Numbered from the stretch's first letter, positions 1 to 11,631 are shown. The stretch: DNA of 34,271 nt from Ephemerocybe angulata (GCA_013368325.1 JAACJK010000190.1:1-34271), one strand, 5' to 3'. Notes: generated by a model not told the origin, from the letters alone. Translations and numbers: made by a program.

Positions 1-1082
1 TCTATCTGAAGTCGCTGGAGGCGCAGGAGCGTCAAACCTTCGAGAGGAAGCAGCAGCTGAAGGACGCGCTTGCTGGAGGGAGGAAGCTTCCGACCGAGCT
101 GAAGAAGGACGCTCAAAAGTTGGGGAAAGACCTCGCGTTCGATGAAGCACAACAAGGTGCGCATCTTCCCTCATTGGCATGGGCAAGACGAACCAGTAGC
201 CCAACGTTACTCTGCAGACCCGGCATCGCATATCGACAATGAATACTCAAGAGCGGGGATTCAGGACCCCAAAATTGTTATAACGACATCAAGAGACCCT
301 AGCTCAAAACTGTTACAGTTCTCGAAAGAGATGCGCCTGGTCTTCCCAACTCCCATCGAATAAATCGAGGAAACTACGTCGTGAAGGAATTGGCGGAGGC
401 ATGCAGAGCGAACGACGTAACGGATCTCATCGTTGTACATGAACACCGTGGTGTTCCAGGTGCGTTTCGACCACAGACCACCTTCCCGTTTATCACTAAT
501 TACAGGATGGCCTTAGACGCGATGATCGTGTCCCATTTCCCTCACGGACCCACTGTCTATTTACCCTCTCGAACGTCAACCTCCGGCACGATATTGCGAC
601 CTACAAGAACTCGACCGTCTCCGAGCAATACCCCCACCTCATATTCGAAGGCTTCAGTTCAAAGCTTGGAGAGCGTGTGCAGGATGTTCTCAAGTACTTG
701 TTCCCCGTACCAAAAGAAGATAGCAAGCGAGTAATGACCTTCGCGAACGATTCCGACTTCATTTCTTTCCGGTGTGCGAAGTGATGCACTACTCTTGGCT
801 TATATTTATTCGCTTCCTTGCAGTCACCATGTATTCGTTAAGACAGGACGGACAGTTGAGTTGGCGGAAGTTGGTCCTCGGATGGAGATGAAACGTGAGT
901 TGCAGTATCGTCGCCCACTATCCAAATGCCTGACGAAACCTATAAAATCCGGCAAGGTACTCGAGCAGAACGAAGCAGAGAAGGAGTGGGTTCTGTCGCA
1001 CTACACACGGACAGCCAAGAAGCGGAGCGTATTGGGAGGCTCAATATCATCGGAGCCACCAGCAAAGAGGGCTCGCGTATAA
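1..1082 (+). CDS. IMP4: U3 snoRNP protein IMP4 (Brix domain), 5'-partial, frameshifted
   Basis: IMP4 belongs to the U3 snoRNP/SSU processome and acts in the nucleolus in 18S pre-rRNA processing. The first visible exon (to 156) is the charged N-terminal helix region; the start codon lies outside the window. After an intron at 157-217 comes the Brix domain: [18 protein letters not shown], then [40 protein letters not shown] and HHVFVKTGR. The end is basic ([10 protein letters not shown]...PPAKRARV). Introns at 460-516 and 772-823 are clear; a fourth starts at 895 but has no AG at the expected acceptor. The reading frame changes by one base near 345-347 (CCC run), 560-562 (TTT run) and 959-963. 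Protein identity is retained across each break, so these look like missing bases rather than decay. The family assignment is secure; an intact frame is not shown. Confidence 0.93.
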
Positions 1083-1235
1083 ACTGGTCTCGAAGCCACA
1101 TCACACTCATCTACAACCCCCTACGATCCAGGAACCTTCTCAGGACCCAATAAATCGACATTTGCTTCGCCAGGGTCACACAACACATCCTCAAATTCAA
1201 GGCCGGGGGACTACTTAACTATGTATAGGCTTGGT

Positions 1236-2965
1236 CTAATCTACAGTCAGCTCCTTATCGAGAGCCACAAAGCCCTCGAAGAAGGACTGGAACAGATCGA
1301 TAGCGTGTTGGATATCATGAGAGCCCGCAGTTTCGCGAATGGAATGCATGGACAACATGGGGTTGCCCACATCCACGGTGCGGATACCAAGTTTGGACAG
1401 CATTGGCCCGACTGTAGAACCACAAGGCCTGCGAAACGGAGGTTAGTGGATGAACTATAACAAGTATTGAACACCGCAGACGTACATATCGTTCCTGACT
1501 TCAAACTCTTGGACTTTGCCTCCCTTGCGCTCAACGAGCTGCTTGACGATGAACGATCCAATGGCATCACTGGCATAACGCTGCTTCGCGTTGGTCTTGA
1601 TAGCGATACCGCCGTTCATGACCGGTCTGTGCTTCTCTTCGTGTTTGGAGGTATAGTTGGGGTGCACGGCGTGTCCCATATCAGCGGAGATTAAGAATGA
1701 CTGTGAGACTGAGCGAGAATGAGTGGCCGGTGTGGGGAAAGTCGGCTCAGTAGGAAGGGATCAGCGTTGATTCAGCTCCTGTGGTAGATACGCTGCCGAT
1801 TTCTTCGTGGTTGAAGAGGGCAATGCAATTGACATTACCCTCCAATGTGGGGAAGTAGTTCGCCTGGACACTCTCGGCGATAGCCTCAACAGCACAGAAA
1901 CTAGGTCGGTCCGTGTGAGCTCATGTTTTGGTAGTGCTAGAAAGAACTGACGATGATACGAGGTTATCCAAACGAGGGCTGAACACGAATTCGTTGTTGA
2001 TGCCGCCAAGAACCGATGGCTGTGTATCGTACAAGGAACTGAAGGGGATGGTCAGAAAGCCATAAAACAAACGTGGACCACTTCAACTCACAGTTCGAAG
2101 TCGTGAATTTCTTCGGGCGCGACGGAGAGCTCCCCAGCAAGGAGCTGAAGCAGCTGAGGGTGATGGTTTTCCTGCACACTCGATGCCACCTTGGGACGTT
2201 CGGGAACTTTTCCTTGTCTTCAGATTTGGTGGCATTGAGCTGGCCTTCGAGCAATCCAAGGATAGGGACGAATTCTGTCTCTTGGTTGAACTTGAGGTTG
2301 TCATTGACGCCCCGGTCCACTGTTCAAATAAGCACGAGTGCAATCCGAGAGAGGAATTCAGCCTACAATGAATAGCAAGGGTTGGGACACGCAAAATAGG
2401 CTGGTCGATCTTGACAAGTTTGGACTGGAAGCTGCCATTGCCCTGCGAGATGACGACGCGCCGGCGATGGAAAGGTCACGGTCCAGCCAAGAGTGCCAGA
2501 TGCCGCCTCCATACGTCTCCACGCCCACCTGGAGGTACCCCTGCTTGGTGCGCTTGGAGATGGGTCGAACCTTTAGATTGGGGCTGTCGACATGGGTCGC
2601 GACGATGCTGAGTCCGGCGCCTTGCTTCCACTTCTGGGGAAGGGTGAAAGCGACTAAAGCGGCCTGGTTTCTACAGTGCATTGAGCACGGCCATGGGAAG
2701 ACAGCTGACAAGGCGATTTACCTGGTAAAGTAGTACTTCCCTCCTGGCACAAGCTCCTTTTCCCACTCGTCTTTCTCCCTGATCTTATCGCGGGGCTGTC
2801 ATCAGCCTCACGCGGCGAGATGGCCAGCATGAACACGTACCTTCTTGAATCCGACGCTTTCAGACGAATGGCAGCATTGTGTACGGCATGGAAAGGGGTG
2901 GGCGAAGCGTTGACGAACTTGAGAAAGCGGGTCGCAGCTTCTGGCGCAGCGGGATAGAGCATCAT
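1236..2965 (-). CDS. Aspartyl aminopeptidase (M18 family), frameshifted
   Basis: A cytosolic/vacuolar zinc peptidase that removes N-terminal Asp or Glu (DNPEP/Ape4 family). The start at 2965 leads straight into FLKFVNASPTPFHAVHNAA, the usual N-terminus. Candidate zinc ligands appear in family order: His in VATHVDSPNLKVRP, Asp in FSPRLDNLV, the Glu pair in FNHEEIGSVSTTGAES, Asp in SADMGHAVHPNYTSKHEE and His in NPMLSMHSIRETAG. The last exon reads through DIQHAIDLFQSFFEGFVALD to a stop at 1236-1238. At least five single-base frame changes are inferred from conserved protein in alternating frames: about 1734-1737, 1752-1756, 2193-2195, 2459-2463 and 2851-2856, mostly in C or G runs. It is convergent with IMP4 and divergent from DIP2. 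Confidence 0.93.
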
Positions 2966-3124
2966 ATCCTCGAGTGGATGAATGAGAATGGAAACCCCTT
3001 TAATATCCAGCGCTTCTGATCATGATCGCTCTATTCTTAGCGCGCACGTGAGCCTCATCAATCTTGCATCAAACCTCACAAAACTTTTGCAGTCCCTGAG
3101 CGCGAACTCGTTTCGGCATTCAGG
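2966..3124. promoter_or_regulatory. Divergent promoter between the aminopeptidase and DIP2
   Basis: Only 159 bp separate the two start codons, so both transcripts must start from this stretch. It holds a CACGTG E-box at 3045-3050, about midway. In fungi CACGTG is bound by Cbf1-like bHLH proteins; its use here is inferred. Confidence 0.5.
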
Positions 3125-6100
3125 ATGGTCCAAAGTTATCTGAGGCACGGGCCCACTCAGGTACGACGAGGAACCACAGTTCAACTACGAATTGTCTGAC
3201 CAGGGAATCCACAGGCTTTTGGCCTGGTGTGCAGCGCAACATCAAATGCGGTTTTCGACGGGAAGCTGGCATATGTCCCCGCTCTCGAATGTATTGGTTT
3301 GGGACGTGAAGAAGGGAGAGATGGTATGGCTCTCACCCATTTATCCTGGCTTGTTATTGACAGTGCACAGCGCTCCATGGCACGAAACTGGCCATAGATC
3401 TGAAGTAACTTGCATCTTGCGTTCGCCTCAACCCAACTTCTTCGCCGTTGGCTATGCAGACGGCTCTATTCGACTCTGGGATAGCACAAACGAAACAGTC
3501 GTAACCGTCTTCAATGGCCACAAGAAATCCGTTACAGCTCTTGCATTCGACGACAGAGCACCCGGCTTGCTTCAGGCTCGCAAGATACCGACCTCATCGT
3601 CTGGGATATCGTTGCCGAGGCTGGTCTATACCGTCTGCGAGGCCATCGCGACCAGATTACTGGGATCAAGTTCCTTTCCACCGATGAATCTCAGCCTTCC
3701 TCCTCCAAGACCGCCGCCCGGGACTTCTCCTCACCTCTTCAAAAGATACCTTCTTAAAACTCTGGGACCTCACAACGCACCATTGCATCCAGACAGTCGT
3801 GGCCCACAGGTCCGAAATTTGGTCCCTCGATGTTAACCCCGAGCAGGATTTGATCTTCACTGGGAGTGGAGAAGGAGAGGTCAAGGCATGGAGGATTGAT
3901 AGAGACGCTGTAAAGGATGGACTGAAGGAAACCGAGTCTGGAGAAGTGCGTCCTCACCTAACATACCTCTGCTTGTGCTAACCCGTTTCTCAGATTGCTA
4001 AAATGATCCACCCTATCACGAACCTTCCCTTAGGCTCCAACCATCGTGTATCTCAAATAAGCTTCCACCCAAAACAGCCCTACGTCGCTTTCCAGTCGCA
4101 TGACAAGTCTATCGAAATCTTCCGGATTCGAGACGACGAAGAGGTGAAGAAGAAGTTGGCAAGGCGAAGGAAACGTGCAAAGGAGAAGAAGCAGGAGAAG
4201 GGGGACAAGAAGGGACCAGAGATCACCGCCATGGAGATTGACCAAGACGACGAAGAAGTACCGTTCATTGACAAGTTCACCCCCCACGTCGTCGTCCGCG
4301 CAAGTGGAAAGGTCCGGTCTTTTAACTTCGCTAATGAGACCACCAGCCAGAAGAACATTGCTGAGGTGAGAGCCAATTCCCAAATTCCAACGACTTCCCT
4401 AGTTCTAACAACAATCTAGCTTATGGTGGCTCTTTCTAACAACGCCCTCGAGGTCTACAACATTCCGCAGCCCACAAAATCTACAGAAGCACCCCCAGAG
4501 GCCACGCGCAACCATTCTGTATCCCTCCCTGGACATCGCGCAGACGTTCGCTCCCTGTGCTTGAGCTCCGATGACCGGATACTAGCATCTGCTGCCAACG
4601 GTCACTGAAGATCTGGAACATGAAGACTACTGCATGTATTCGGACTATGGACTGCCCCAACCCTGTGTGCACGACTTTCCTTCCCGGAGACCGACATGTA
4701 CGTACTCCCATTCTTATAGTAAAGTTGCGCCTTCCTTACATGTTCCCGTCTAGGTTGCTGTTGGCACCAAGGCCGGAGAGATTCTAATTTTCGATGTTTC
4801 ATCATCTTCTCTCATAGAGACTGTCAAAGCCCACACTGGTACTGTCTGGTCGCTGCATGTCCGCAAGGACGGAAGAGCCCTCGTCAGCGGTAGCGCTGAT
4901 AAGGAAGTGAAGTTCTGGGATTTCGAGGAAAAGGAGGGGAACGAAGAAATTGTGAGACTTTCACCATCCTTCATCTGCGCTGAATTATTGACCTTTCTTC
5001 TCAGAGTGGAAGACTACTGTCCTGGTCCATGTCCGGACATTGAAGATGACCGACGATGTCCTGTCCGTGCGCTACAGCCCGGATGGCAAATTTCTCGCGG
5101 TCGCTCTGCTCGATTCTACGGTCAAGGTCTTTCTATCAAGACTCCGCTCAAGTTCTTCCTGTCACTCTACGGACACAAGGTATGCACCTGACCTTCCCAA
5201 TTCGTTTGATGACCGCGTCTAACTGTCCTGTGCAGCTGCCTGTCCTAGATATGGACATCTCGGACGATTCCAAGCTGATCGTGACCTGCTCTGCGGACAA
5301 GAACGTCAAGATCTGGGGTCTCGACTTGGTGACTGCCATAAGTCTATCTTCGCTCACGAAGACAGTGTTATGCAGGTCAAGTTCGAGAAGGATTCCCATT
5401 ACTCTGGACCGTTGGAAAGGACAAGATGCTTAAGTACTGGGACGGCGATAAGGTACACTCATGCGTTTTCTTAAGAGGTGATCGCTCACTGTGAAGCACA
5501 GTTTGAAGGCATCCAGAAACTTGAAGGTCACCACGGAGAGATCTGGGCGCTGGCTCTGAGTCATTTCGGAACTTCGTCGTCACTGGGTCTCACGACAAGT
5601 CGATTCGAGTGGTGGGAGAAGCTCGACGAACCAGTCAGTCCATTCCTTTGACCATCGACCTGTGGATGCTAACTTACTTTAGTTATTCCTTGAAGAAGAG
5701 CGCGAAAAGGAGCTTGAGAAACTGTACGAGAATGGCGTCGCTGACTCCCTGAATCGCAGCGATGCCCCCATCGGAAGCGGTGTCGAGGGTGCCCCTGCTG
5801 GTGAGGAAGCTGAGGTTTCCGCCGTCACGAAGCAAACGGCAGAGACCCTGATGGCCGGTGAAAAGATCATGGAGCTTTGGATCTGGCAGATCAGGAGATG
5901 GAGGCGTTCAAGGAGTACTATGAAGCAATGGCAAAGCTTGCCGAGGACGACGCTTTGAGAATGCAGCCCCCGCCTAGGAACCCAGTACTTGCTGCTTACG
6001 ACTTGGAGCCCGATGCATAGTCCTGCGCGTCGTCGAGAAGGTCCAGAGCACAGCCCTTCATGATGCTCTCCTGGTCCTTCCGTTCAACAAAGTTGTTTCG

Positions 6101-6482
6101 CTGATGGCGTATCTAATATGTGGGCAGAAAAGGTACGCGGCCATACTTCGATCTTTGTCCGCTCGTGCTGATTGTCTGGTAGGAATGGAACATTCCACTT
6201 GTTTCGCGGATTCTGTTTTTCCTCCTCAAAACTCACCACAATCAAATCGTCGCCAATCGTATCATGAGAACCATTCTCATCCCTCTGCGTCGGCACCTCC
6301 GAGCTGCATTGCAAAGACAGAAGGGTATCATTGGTTACAATCTGGCTGCGCTCCATTTCATCAAGAACAAGAACGATGCAGAACGGACAGCTCAATTCTA
6401 CGAAGAGGAGGGTTTGGACGAAGAAAAGGTTAAAGCGAGAATCGCTGAAGGGAAGAAGAGGAAGAGGGTAGTCTTGGCTTAA
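3125..6482 (+). CDS. DIP2: SSU processome WD40 protein DIP2/UTP12 (WDR3), heavily frameshifted
   Basis: A nucleolar U3 snoRNP subunit of the UTP-B complex, needed for 18S rRNA maturation. The start at 3125 gives [12 protein letters not shown]. Tandem WD40 repeats form two propellers, for example [38 protein letters not shown] and [13 protein letters not shown]. Between them lies a lysine-rich insert ([16 protein letters not shown]) at 4147-4200. The C-terminal Utp12 domain follows ([20 protein letters not shown], then [20 protein letters not shown]), ending in KKRKRVVLA. About twelve one-base frame changes are needed, at roughly 3286-3291, 3551-3561, 3725-3728, 4600-4602, 5129-5132, 5141-5147, 5325-5328, 5400-5404, 5567-5571, 5608-5614, 5873-5876 and 6017-6020. 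Most are missing bases; three look like extra bases. Each segment stays highly conserved, which argues against an old pseudogene. Confidence 0.92.
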
Positions 6483-6614
6483 GGATTGGGTATGTAGTCT
6501 GGTTGCACCGTGGCGTTCAGAGTTATCGTGGTAATGACCTTGCTATAATCGTCCAGCGATGAGGGAATCTGTTGTCGTGAACGTCGCCCAGCGTTTCAAA
6601 CACGACGGCTTGCT

Positions 6615-7449
6615 CTATTTCTTGAACTTCGGGCCCCAAAGATCTTCGTGCCATTCACTAGGTTCAGTTGCATGTCGGAATTGCACATTCAACTTGCCCT
6701 CGTCGAAACTTGCGAGCTCTCCAAACGCCGCCTTAGTGAGGTCGACGTGCTTTGAGTTCGCTGTGCACCCGGCACATGTGTCGACCACACGAACAAAGAC
6801 ACATCGCTTTGGGGTATTACAAACTATGACAGTGGCGCGTTAGTACCAGGTTTGACGCAGCGGGTCGACTGTATCTACTCACGCTCAACGAATTTGAAGC
6901 ACTTAGGCTTATCGTGCCAGCCATGCTGGGTGAGTGCCGCCACGAAGGAATTGTCCGTGGGTGCCCATTTACCGTTTGACCAGCAACTCGGATTTTTGAG
7001 GTCGTGCCCAGTGTACCTATATTGCTTGACTGTTAGATGAATTTGGGCATATTGCGAAGGCGACGTACCAAGTAATAGTCACTCTTTCTGGCTTCCCGAT
7101 GCCGACAAGACCTTTCAACGCGGTGACCAATCCCTTCAGCGCGCCTCCGACGCCTTCCTTGTCTGGCCGCCCGCCTTGCTCGCCTTGGACCTGGTTGCAC
7201 GTCGGTGGGCAGCGAAGGGACTCGCAGAATTCTGGTCGCGGTGGTACTTGTACTGGAGGTTTGTCACATTGGCGACTTGCCAACCGTCTCGCGGGTCAAA
7301 CTGGTAGTCGTCTCCAAGGGAATGGGCTTTATGGTATCTGCTCGTCTCCGAAACCGCGCGCGCAATGGTGGCTCGCCCGGCGGAGGCAAATGTTGAGCCG
7401 CCCATAGGGAGATGATGAGAACTACCAGAGCGATGGCTCGGTGAGGCAT
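6615..7449 (-). CDS. Secreted double-psi beta-barrel (expansin/barwin/RlpA-like) protein
   Basis: A small extracellular protein. It starts with a hydrophobic signal peptide (MPHRAIALVVLIISLWA). A linker containing DPRDGWQVANVTNLQYKY and a low-complexity basic stretch follow. The C-terminal domain begins at VTITWYTGHDLKNPSCW, continues NGKWAPTDNSFVAALTQ and CNTPKRCVFVRVVDTCAGC, then HVDLTKAAFGELASFDEGKL, and ends LWGPKFKK. The Thr-Trp-Tyr opening, paired cysteines, VVDTCAGC and HVDLT are hallmarks of single-domain DPBB proteins of fungi. Introns near 7020-7072 and 6800-6880 fit. The signal peptide and linker lie in different frames, as do linker and domain, so two one-base breaks are likely (around 7380-7410 and 7140-7200). 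Such proteins are linked to cell walls or effectors; catalytic activity cannot be claimed. Confidence 0.78.
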
Positions 7450-8042
7450 TCTGGGAGATAGTGCAGAATAAAAGAGAGTGGTATTGGCGTCAACGCCTTG
7501 GGCGGGGGTGCTTCCGGGAGCGAAGAGAAGGAGCTGAAAGGGCGGTGAGCAGAGCGATGGAGCGGTTTATGATGAAATCTTGCCGGATGTGTCTCGCGGA
7601 AGGGATTCGGAGTTTATTAGCGCCTGAATTGGAGGATCGTGACGCGCCTTACGATTGCCGCGCTATGGTTCTGAACGTACGAGGGCCTTTGGATTTCCAT
7701 GAGATGCACCCAAAAGTTTTACGGCGGTGTTACAGCACCGCTGGCTTGTACTCAGCACCCGTCCCACCTTTTATTTCACCATTGTCCCCATTCGAGGAAC
7801 ATCGATTCCTTGTAGGGTTGATCAGAGTAACAGTTATGGTGATGGCATCAATTAGTCCCAAAGGGGAAGGCTGGAAAAAGGTGCCGAGAAGCCGAAATTG
7901 CGCTGAAGACGTAGTGCCTCCAAAATTGAGTAAAACCTTCTTTCGTTCCTCCTTCCGTCAATCTCCCTTCTCTCGCCCGCGACTGATCCTTCGCCCCCGG
8001 CGCGCTCATACCAGCGAATCTGCAACTTCAACGGCGTTCAAC
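7450..8042. promoter_or_regulatory. Divergent intergenic region with a CGG-N10-CCG palindrome
   Basis: This 593-bp region separates the DPBB gene (-) from the Zn2Cys6 regulator (+). At 7724-7741 perfect 6-bp arms GCGGTG and CACCGC surround TTACAG, which gives CGG-N10-CCG at 7725-7740. That is the spacing class bound by Put3-like Zn2Cys6 dimers. The + strand is also open in the frame of the downstream gene from 7461, but I do not take that as coding because it would leave 11 bp between divergent start codons. Confidence 0.4.
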
Positions 8043-11000
8043 ATGCCTGCGGATGCGACCAGCAACAGCAAGCGCCGCCATATTGCTCGGAATACAATCA
8101 GCGACGAGGATTTGGGACTACGGAGGGCCAGAGGCGAGGTAAGCTGTACCCCGGGTAACTTCTGCGAACACAACTCAGGTATATGGAATATAGATATCGT
8201 GCGCCGAGTGCCGCAGGTATGCGATTCGTTATGGGTGCTGACGTAGATTGAAATCTGACGACCACCTCTTGTTAGGTTGAAACTGAAATGCGACAAAAAG
8301 ATACCTTGCAGCTCTTGCAGTACGTTGTAAACAAACTTTAACGTAGGGAGATTCCGTGCTGAAATCTGGAAAAAGCTCGCAGAGGTTGTCCATCCATCTG
8401 TCCGAATGGGAGTCTGTCGACTGGCCAGGGAACAAGGTGCGCTAAGGCTCACCAATGTCCACCTCTGCTTGTAAATCTGACTTCGTATCCCCTCCCCCAG
8501 ATTTGTACTCGCAGATACCGCCCAGCTTCACTCAAAGATTGCTGAAATGGGCCACCGTATACGAGAGCTGGAAGATGCCCTTTCCATTTACCATCAATCC
8601 AGTGTCTCCAACGAACCCCACCCGTTACTTCGCGAAGACCTTCTTGGGATCAAGTTTGGGCCAGAACGACGACAAGCCCGAGAAGGGAAACCTATATCCC
8701 AACCTTCGACAGAAACTATCAACGCATTTGGGACACTAACGATAGGTGAACGCGGTGAAGCGAAATATTTTGGACCGTCGGCGGGTTCCGAGGTACGTTC
8801 GACTGCTCGCTGTCCAAGTTATCCTCTCATCCATTTCAACTTCAGACCCTCTTCCTCGTACGGTGCATGTGTCATATAGCCTGGGCCAGCAACTCACATT
8901 ATCATTAGGCTGGAGCAGATCTTGAAGATTCCGATGGCGAAGACGAGGTGCCTTCTGATATCTCAATAGAGATCTCTCGAATACTGGCATCCTTCCCTTT
9001 CGAAGCTGACGGAAACATGGAAAAGGCGATAAATATGTTGTTTGACCGCCTTCCTCCTCAAACCAGGGCGTCTTCTCTCTGCGAAACATATCTCGAGCAT
9101 GCCGCTTGGGCCTTCCGGCCTATCAAACGCGACGAGATCATGGAGGAGCTCCTCGGACCTATCTACAAAGCGTTGCGTGAAAGACAAGCTTCAGGAACAC
9201 CTGTGACATGGTTCTCCCCTCATAAACTGGCTGTCATATATCTGATCTTCGCATTGGGCGCATTGGTGGACCTCACCCTTGAACCTCGTGAGTCAAACAT
9301 GTACAACCCATCATAATAGATAGGGCTGACAGTATCCAGATAACAAAGAGGCTGACAGTTACTACAATCTCAGCAGAGCAAGTCTTGCGCTTAGATCTGT
9401 GTTTGACTCGCCAGAGATATCTACAGTGCATGCCATTCTCCTCATGGCTGCCTACCATGGAATGGCAGGACGGCGCTACACTATGGACAGCTCGGTGAGT
9501 TGGGCGCTGTCTTACATCACTCCATTACTAACGTCCGTCTAGTGGTCTTTAACCTCCCTCGGAGCCAAGCTAGCGCAGAGCGTGAGTTTTATGGACCTAG
9601 CTTCTAGATCGGTTTACTGACCACTCTCTAGTTGGGTTTGCGTATGGTCATTCCAAGTTCATTGCACAATTCCATTCTTACGGTCCTCTAGACAGAGATT
9701 GCGCGCGCTGGAATTTTGATTCGAAGACAGTTCAAAGACGGCGGTCATTGTTTTGGGAAATGTTCTCTGCTGAACAGTTCTACGTAAGGGGTCCCAATGC
9801 ATTGGAATGCCAGATAACATTCATCATACATCCACCACAGAGTTTGGCACTGGGAAGGCCTCCATCCATCCGGTTATCCTATATCGACTGTGAATTCCCT
9901 ACTGACGACGAAGCTGCTATCGACGAGCACGGAAATGTCATGGTCGGATGTAAGTCCGTTGGAACCATGGAGATCGTACTTATTCGAAGCTAACATTGGA
10001 ATTCCTTTTCTAGACTACCGTTGGAAGTATGAGTTTGCGAGGGATATCTTTCCGTTTGTCATCGAGCATACCTTGGCAGCTGAAGCTCCGAAATACGAAA
10101 CAATCCTTGAGCTCGACAGGAAGGTTCGAGAGAAGACGCTACCTCCCCACTTGAATGTGTTCATGAACGTCGACGATGACAACTGCACGCCTTCTGTTTA
10201 CATGAGGAGATGCCTGTTGGGACAATACCGTTCAGTCAGTGAGTCGAACGTCTCTAATTGGTTTTGAATGCGGACTGACCCTTCTCCGAAACAGCGTTGC
10301 TCTACATCCATAGAAGCTTTTTCGCCCAAGCAATGCTGGATCACCCCTCAAATCCTCTTCGGAGTCCATACGCCCCATCTTTCTTGGCAGCGTATCGATG
10401 CGCATCTGGTGTCATCAAGTCGTGTCTGAACCATTTCGACCGTTTTCCCGATCTGTGCGGAAGATGGTGGGGAGTTTGGACGCACTGTAAGTCTTGCCCT
10501 ACAATTCCAAGCTATCAGTACTAATCTAGGCGCATAGTATTCTCGGCTGCTGTGAGCACCCTTCTTTGTCTCGAATACAGATGTATTGATTGCCTGTATA
10601 GGTGATTGTGGGCAGCATAGTTACTCGATCCCCGGCCTCAAGCATGGCTTCAAGCGCCTTTATCGAATTGGGATTAGCCTGCGACTTGTTTGAGAAAGGT
10701 GCCGCCCATTCGCGGCGAGCGAAGAGTGGAATGGTAACTATCCGTGCATGTAACCCTTGACGATCGATGAGAAGCTGAATTCCATCTAGGCCATCCTTTA
10801 CAAGATGCGCGAAAAGGCATTCCAAGTTTATTCGCAGTTTAGGAGTGGAAACACCCCTATACCCGGGGTCTTGTCTACAGGACGGCCCGATTATGGGGAA
10901 GATGAGTTGGCTCTGTTTGGAGGTCAAACTCGTGTTCTGGTGTCTCGACTGCTATCACATTCGAACCGCACTGGTAACAAAAGGACATCATCTTCAGCGA

Positions 11001-11631
11001 GCTCCACAGCACCATCAACAAACTCGAGTCCACACCTTTCCAACAATGAATCCCGAGGGAGCTCATCGACTGAACCAGCAGATGTTCACCCTTCACTTGT
11101 CGAATATCTGTCCATGTTCCCGCCGCCTAACAGCTCTCCTTCTCCCCCCACAACGATGAGCAATACACACCACACCCAACCTTCGACGCTCCTCAATGCC
11201 AATCCCCCGATCAAACGAGTCCAACTACCTTCATGTCGCCTCCCCAATCCAAAGCTGTCCCTCCTTCGAGTTGGCAAAGCTGGCCAAATCACGGAGCGGC
11301 CTACTCAGACGCCCCGAGTGGTCGATACCAGCCAAATTCCCCGCCCATTCAACCGACATTCGATTCGTACAGTCAGCCTCCACCGCCATCCTTGCCCAAC
11401 CCCATACCTCCACCTGGATTGGATCCATTCACCCCTGGAGAACAGGGTTTGGGAAACCCTGACCAAACCAACCTTGTAGACCTGATGATGCTGACCGGGG
11501 AGTCTGGCATCGACGAGCAGTGGATGTCATTCATGCGCGATTCAGGTTTTTTGGATGCAACAAATACATATCCCCAAGGCTCCCATATGGCTAATATGGG
11601 ACCTCCTACACCTTCGATGAACTTCTCGTGA
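8043..11631 (+). CDS. Zn2Cys6 transcription factor with fungal-specific TF domain
   Basis: A nuclear regulator of roughly 900 residues after removal of many short introns. From the start at 8043 (MPADATSNSKRRH) the spliced N-terminus gives a binuclear zinc cluster, CAECRRLKLKCDKKIPC, then SSCTRRGCPSICPNG. A coiled-coil-like dimerisation segment follows (LHSKIAEMGHRIRELEDALS). The middle carries the fungal_trans domain: ILLMAAYHGMAGRRYTM, SWSLTSLGAKLAQSLGLHRD, RRRSLFWEMFSAEQFYSLAL and GRPPSIRLSYIDCEFPTDD. The C-terminus is Ser/Pro-rich and ends MGPPTPSMNFS. A 12-nt exon at 8846-8857 joins GSE to AGADLEDSDGEDE. One frame change is likely in the C run at 11203-11208. The target pathway is unknown. 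Confidence 0.9.
8846..8857 (+). other. 12-nt micro-exon of the Zn2Cys6 regulator
   Basis: The upstream exon ends GAG at 8792 with donor GTACGT. The acceptor TTCAG precedes 8846, and a second donor GTACGG starts at 8858. Splicing through it adds Thr-Leu-Phe-Leu in frame. Reading past 8857 meets a stop before the conserved acidic segment. Confidence 0.6.

Noticed and set aside
1..6482. IMP4, the aminopeptidase and DIP2 as pseudogenes
   Set aside because: Every segment between breaks keeps conserved motifs and mostly sound splice sites. Single-base errors explain the breaks more simply.
9289..9295. Another TGAGTCA site
   Set aside because: It lies at an intron donor inside the Zn2Cys6 regulator, and about four such sites are expected by chance in the window.
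10526..10927. 133-codon minus-strand frame inside the Zn2Cys6 regulator
   Set aside because: It overlaps conserved sense exons and resembles no family.
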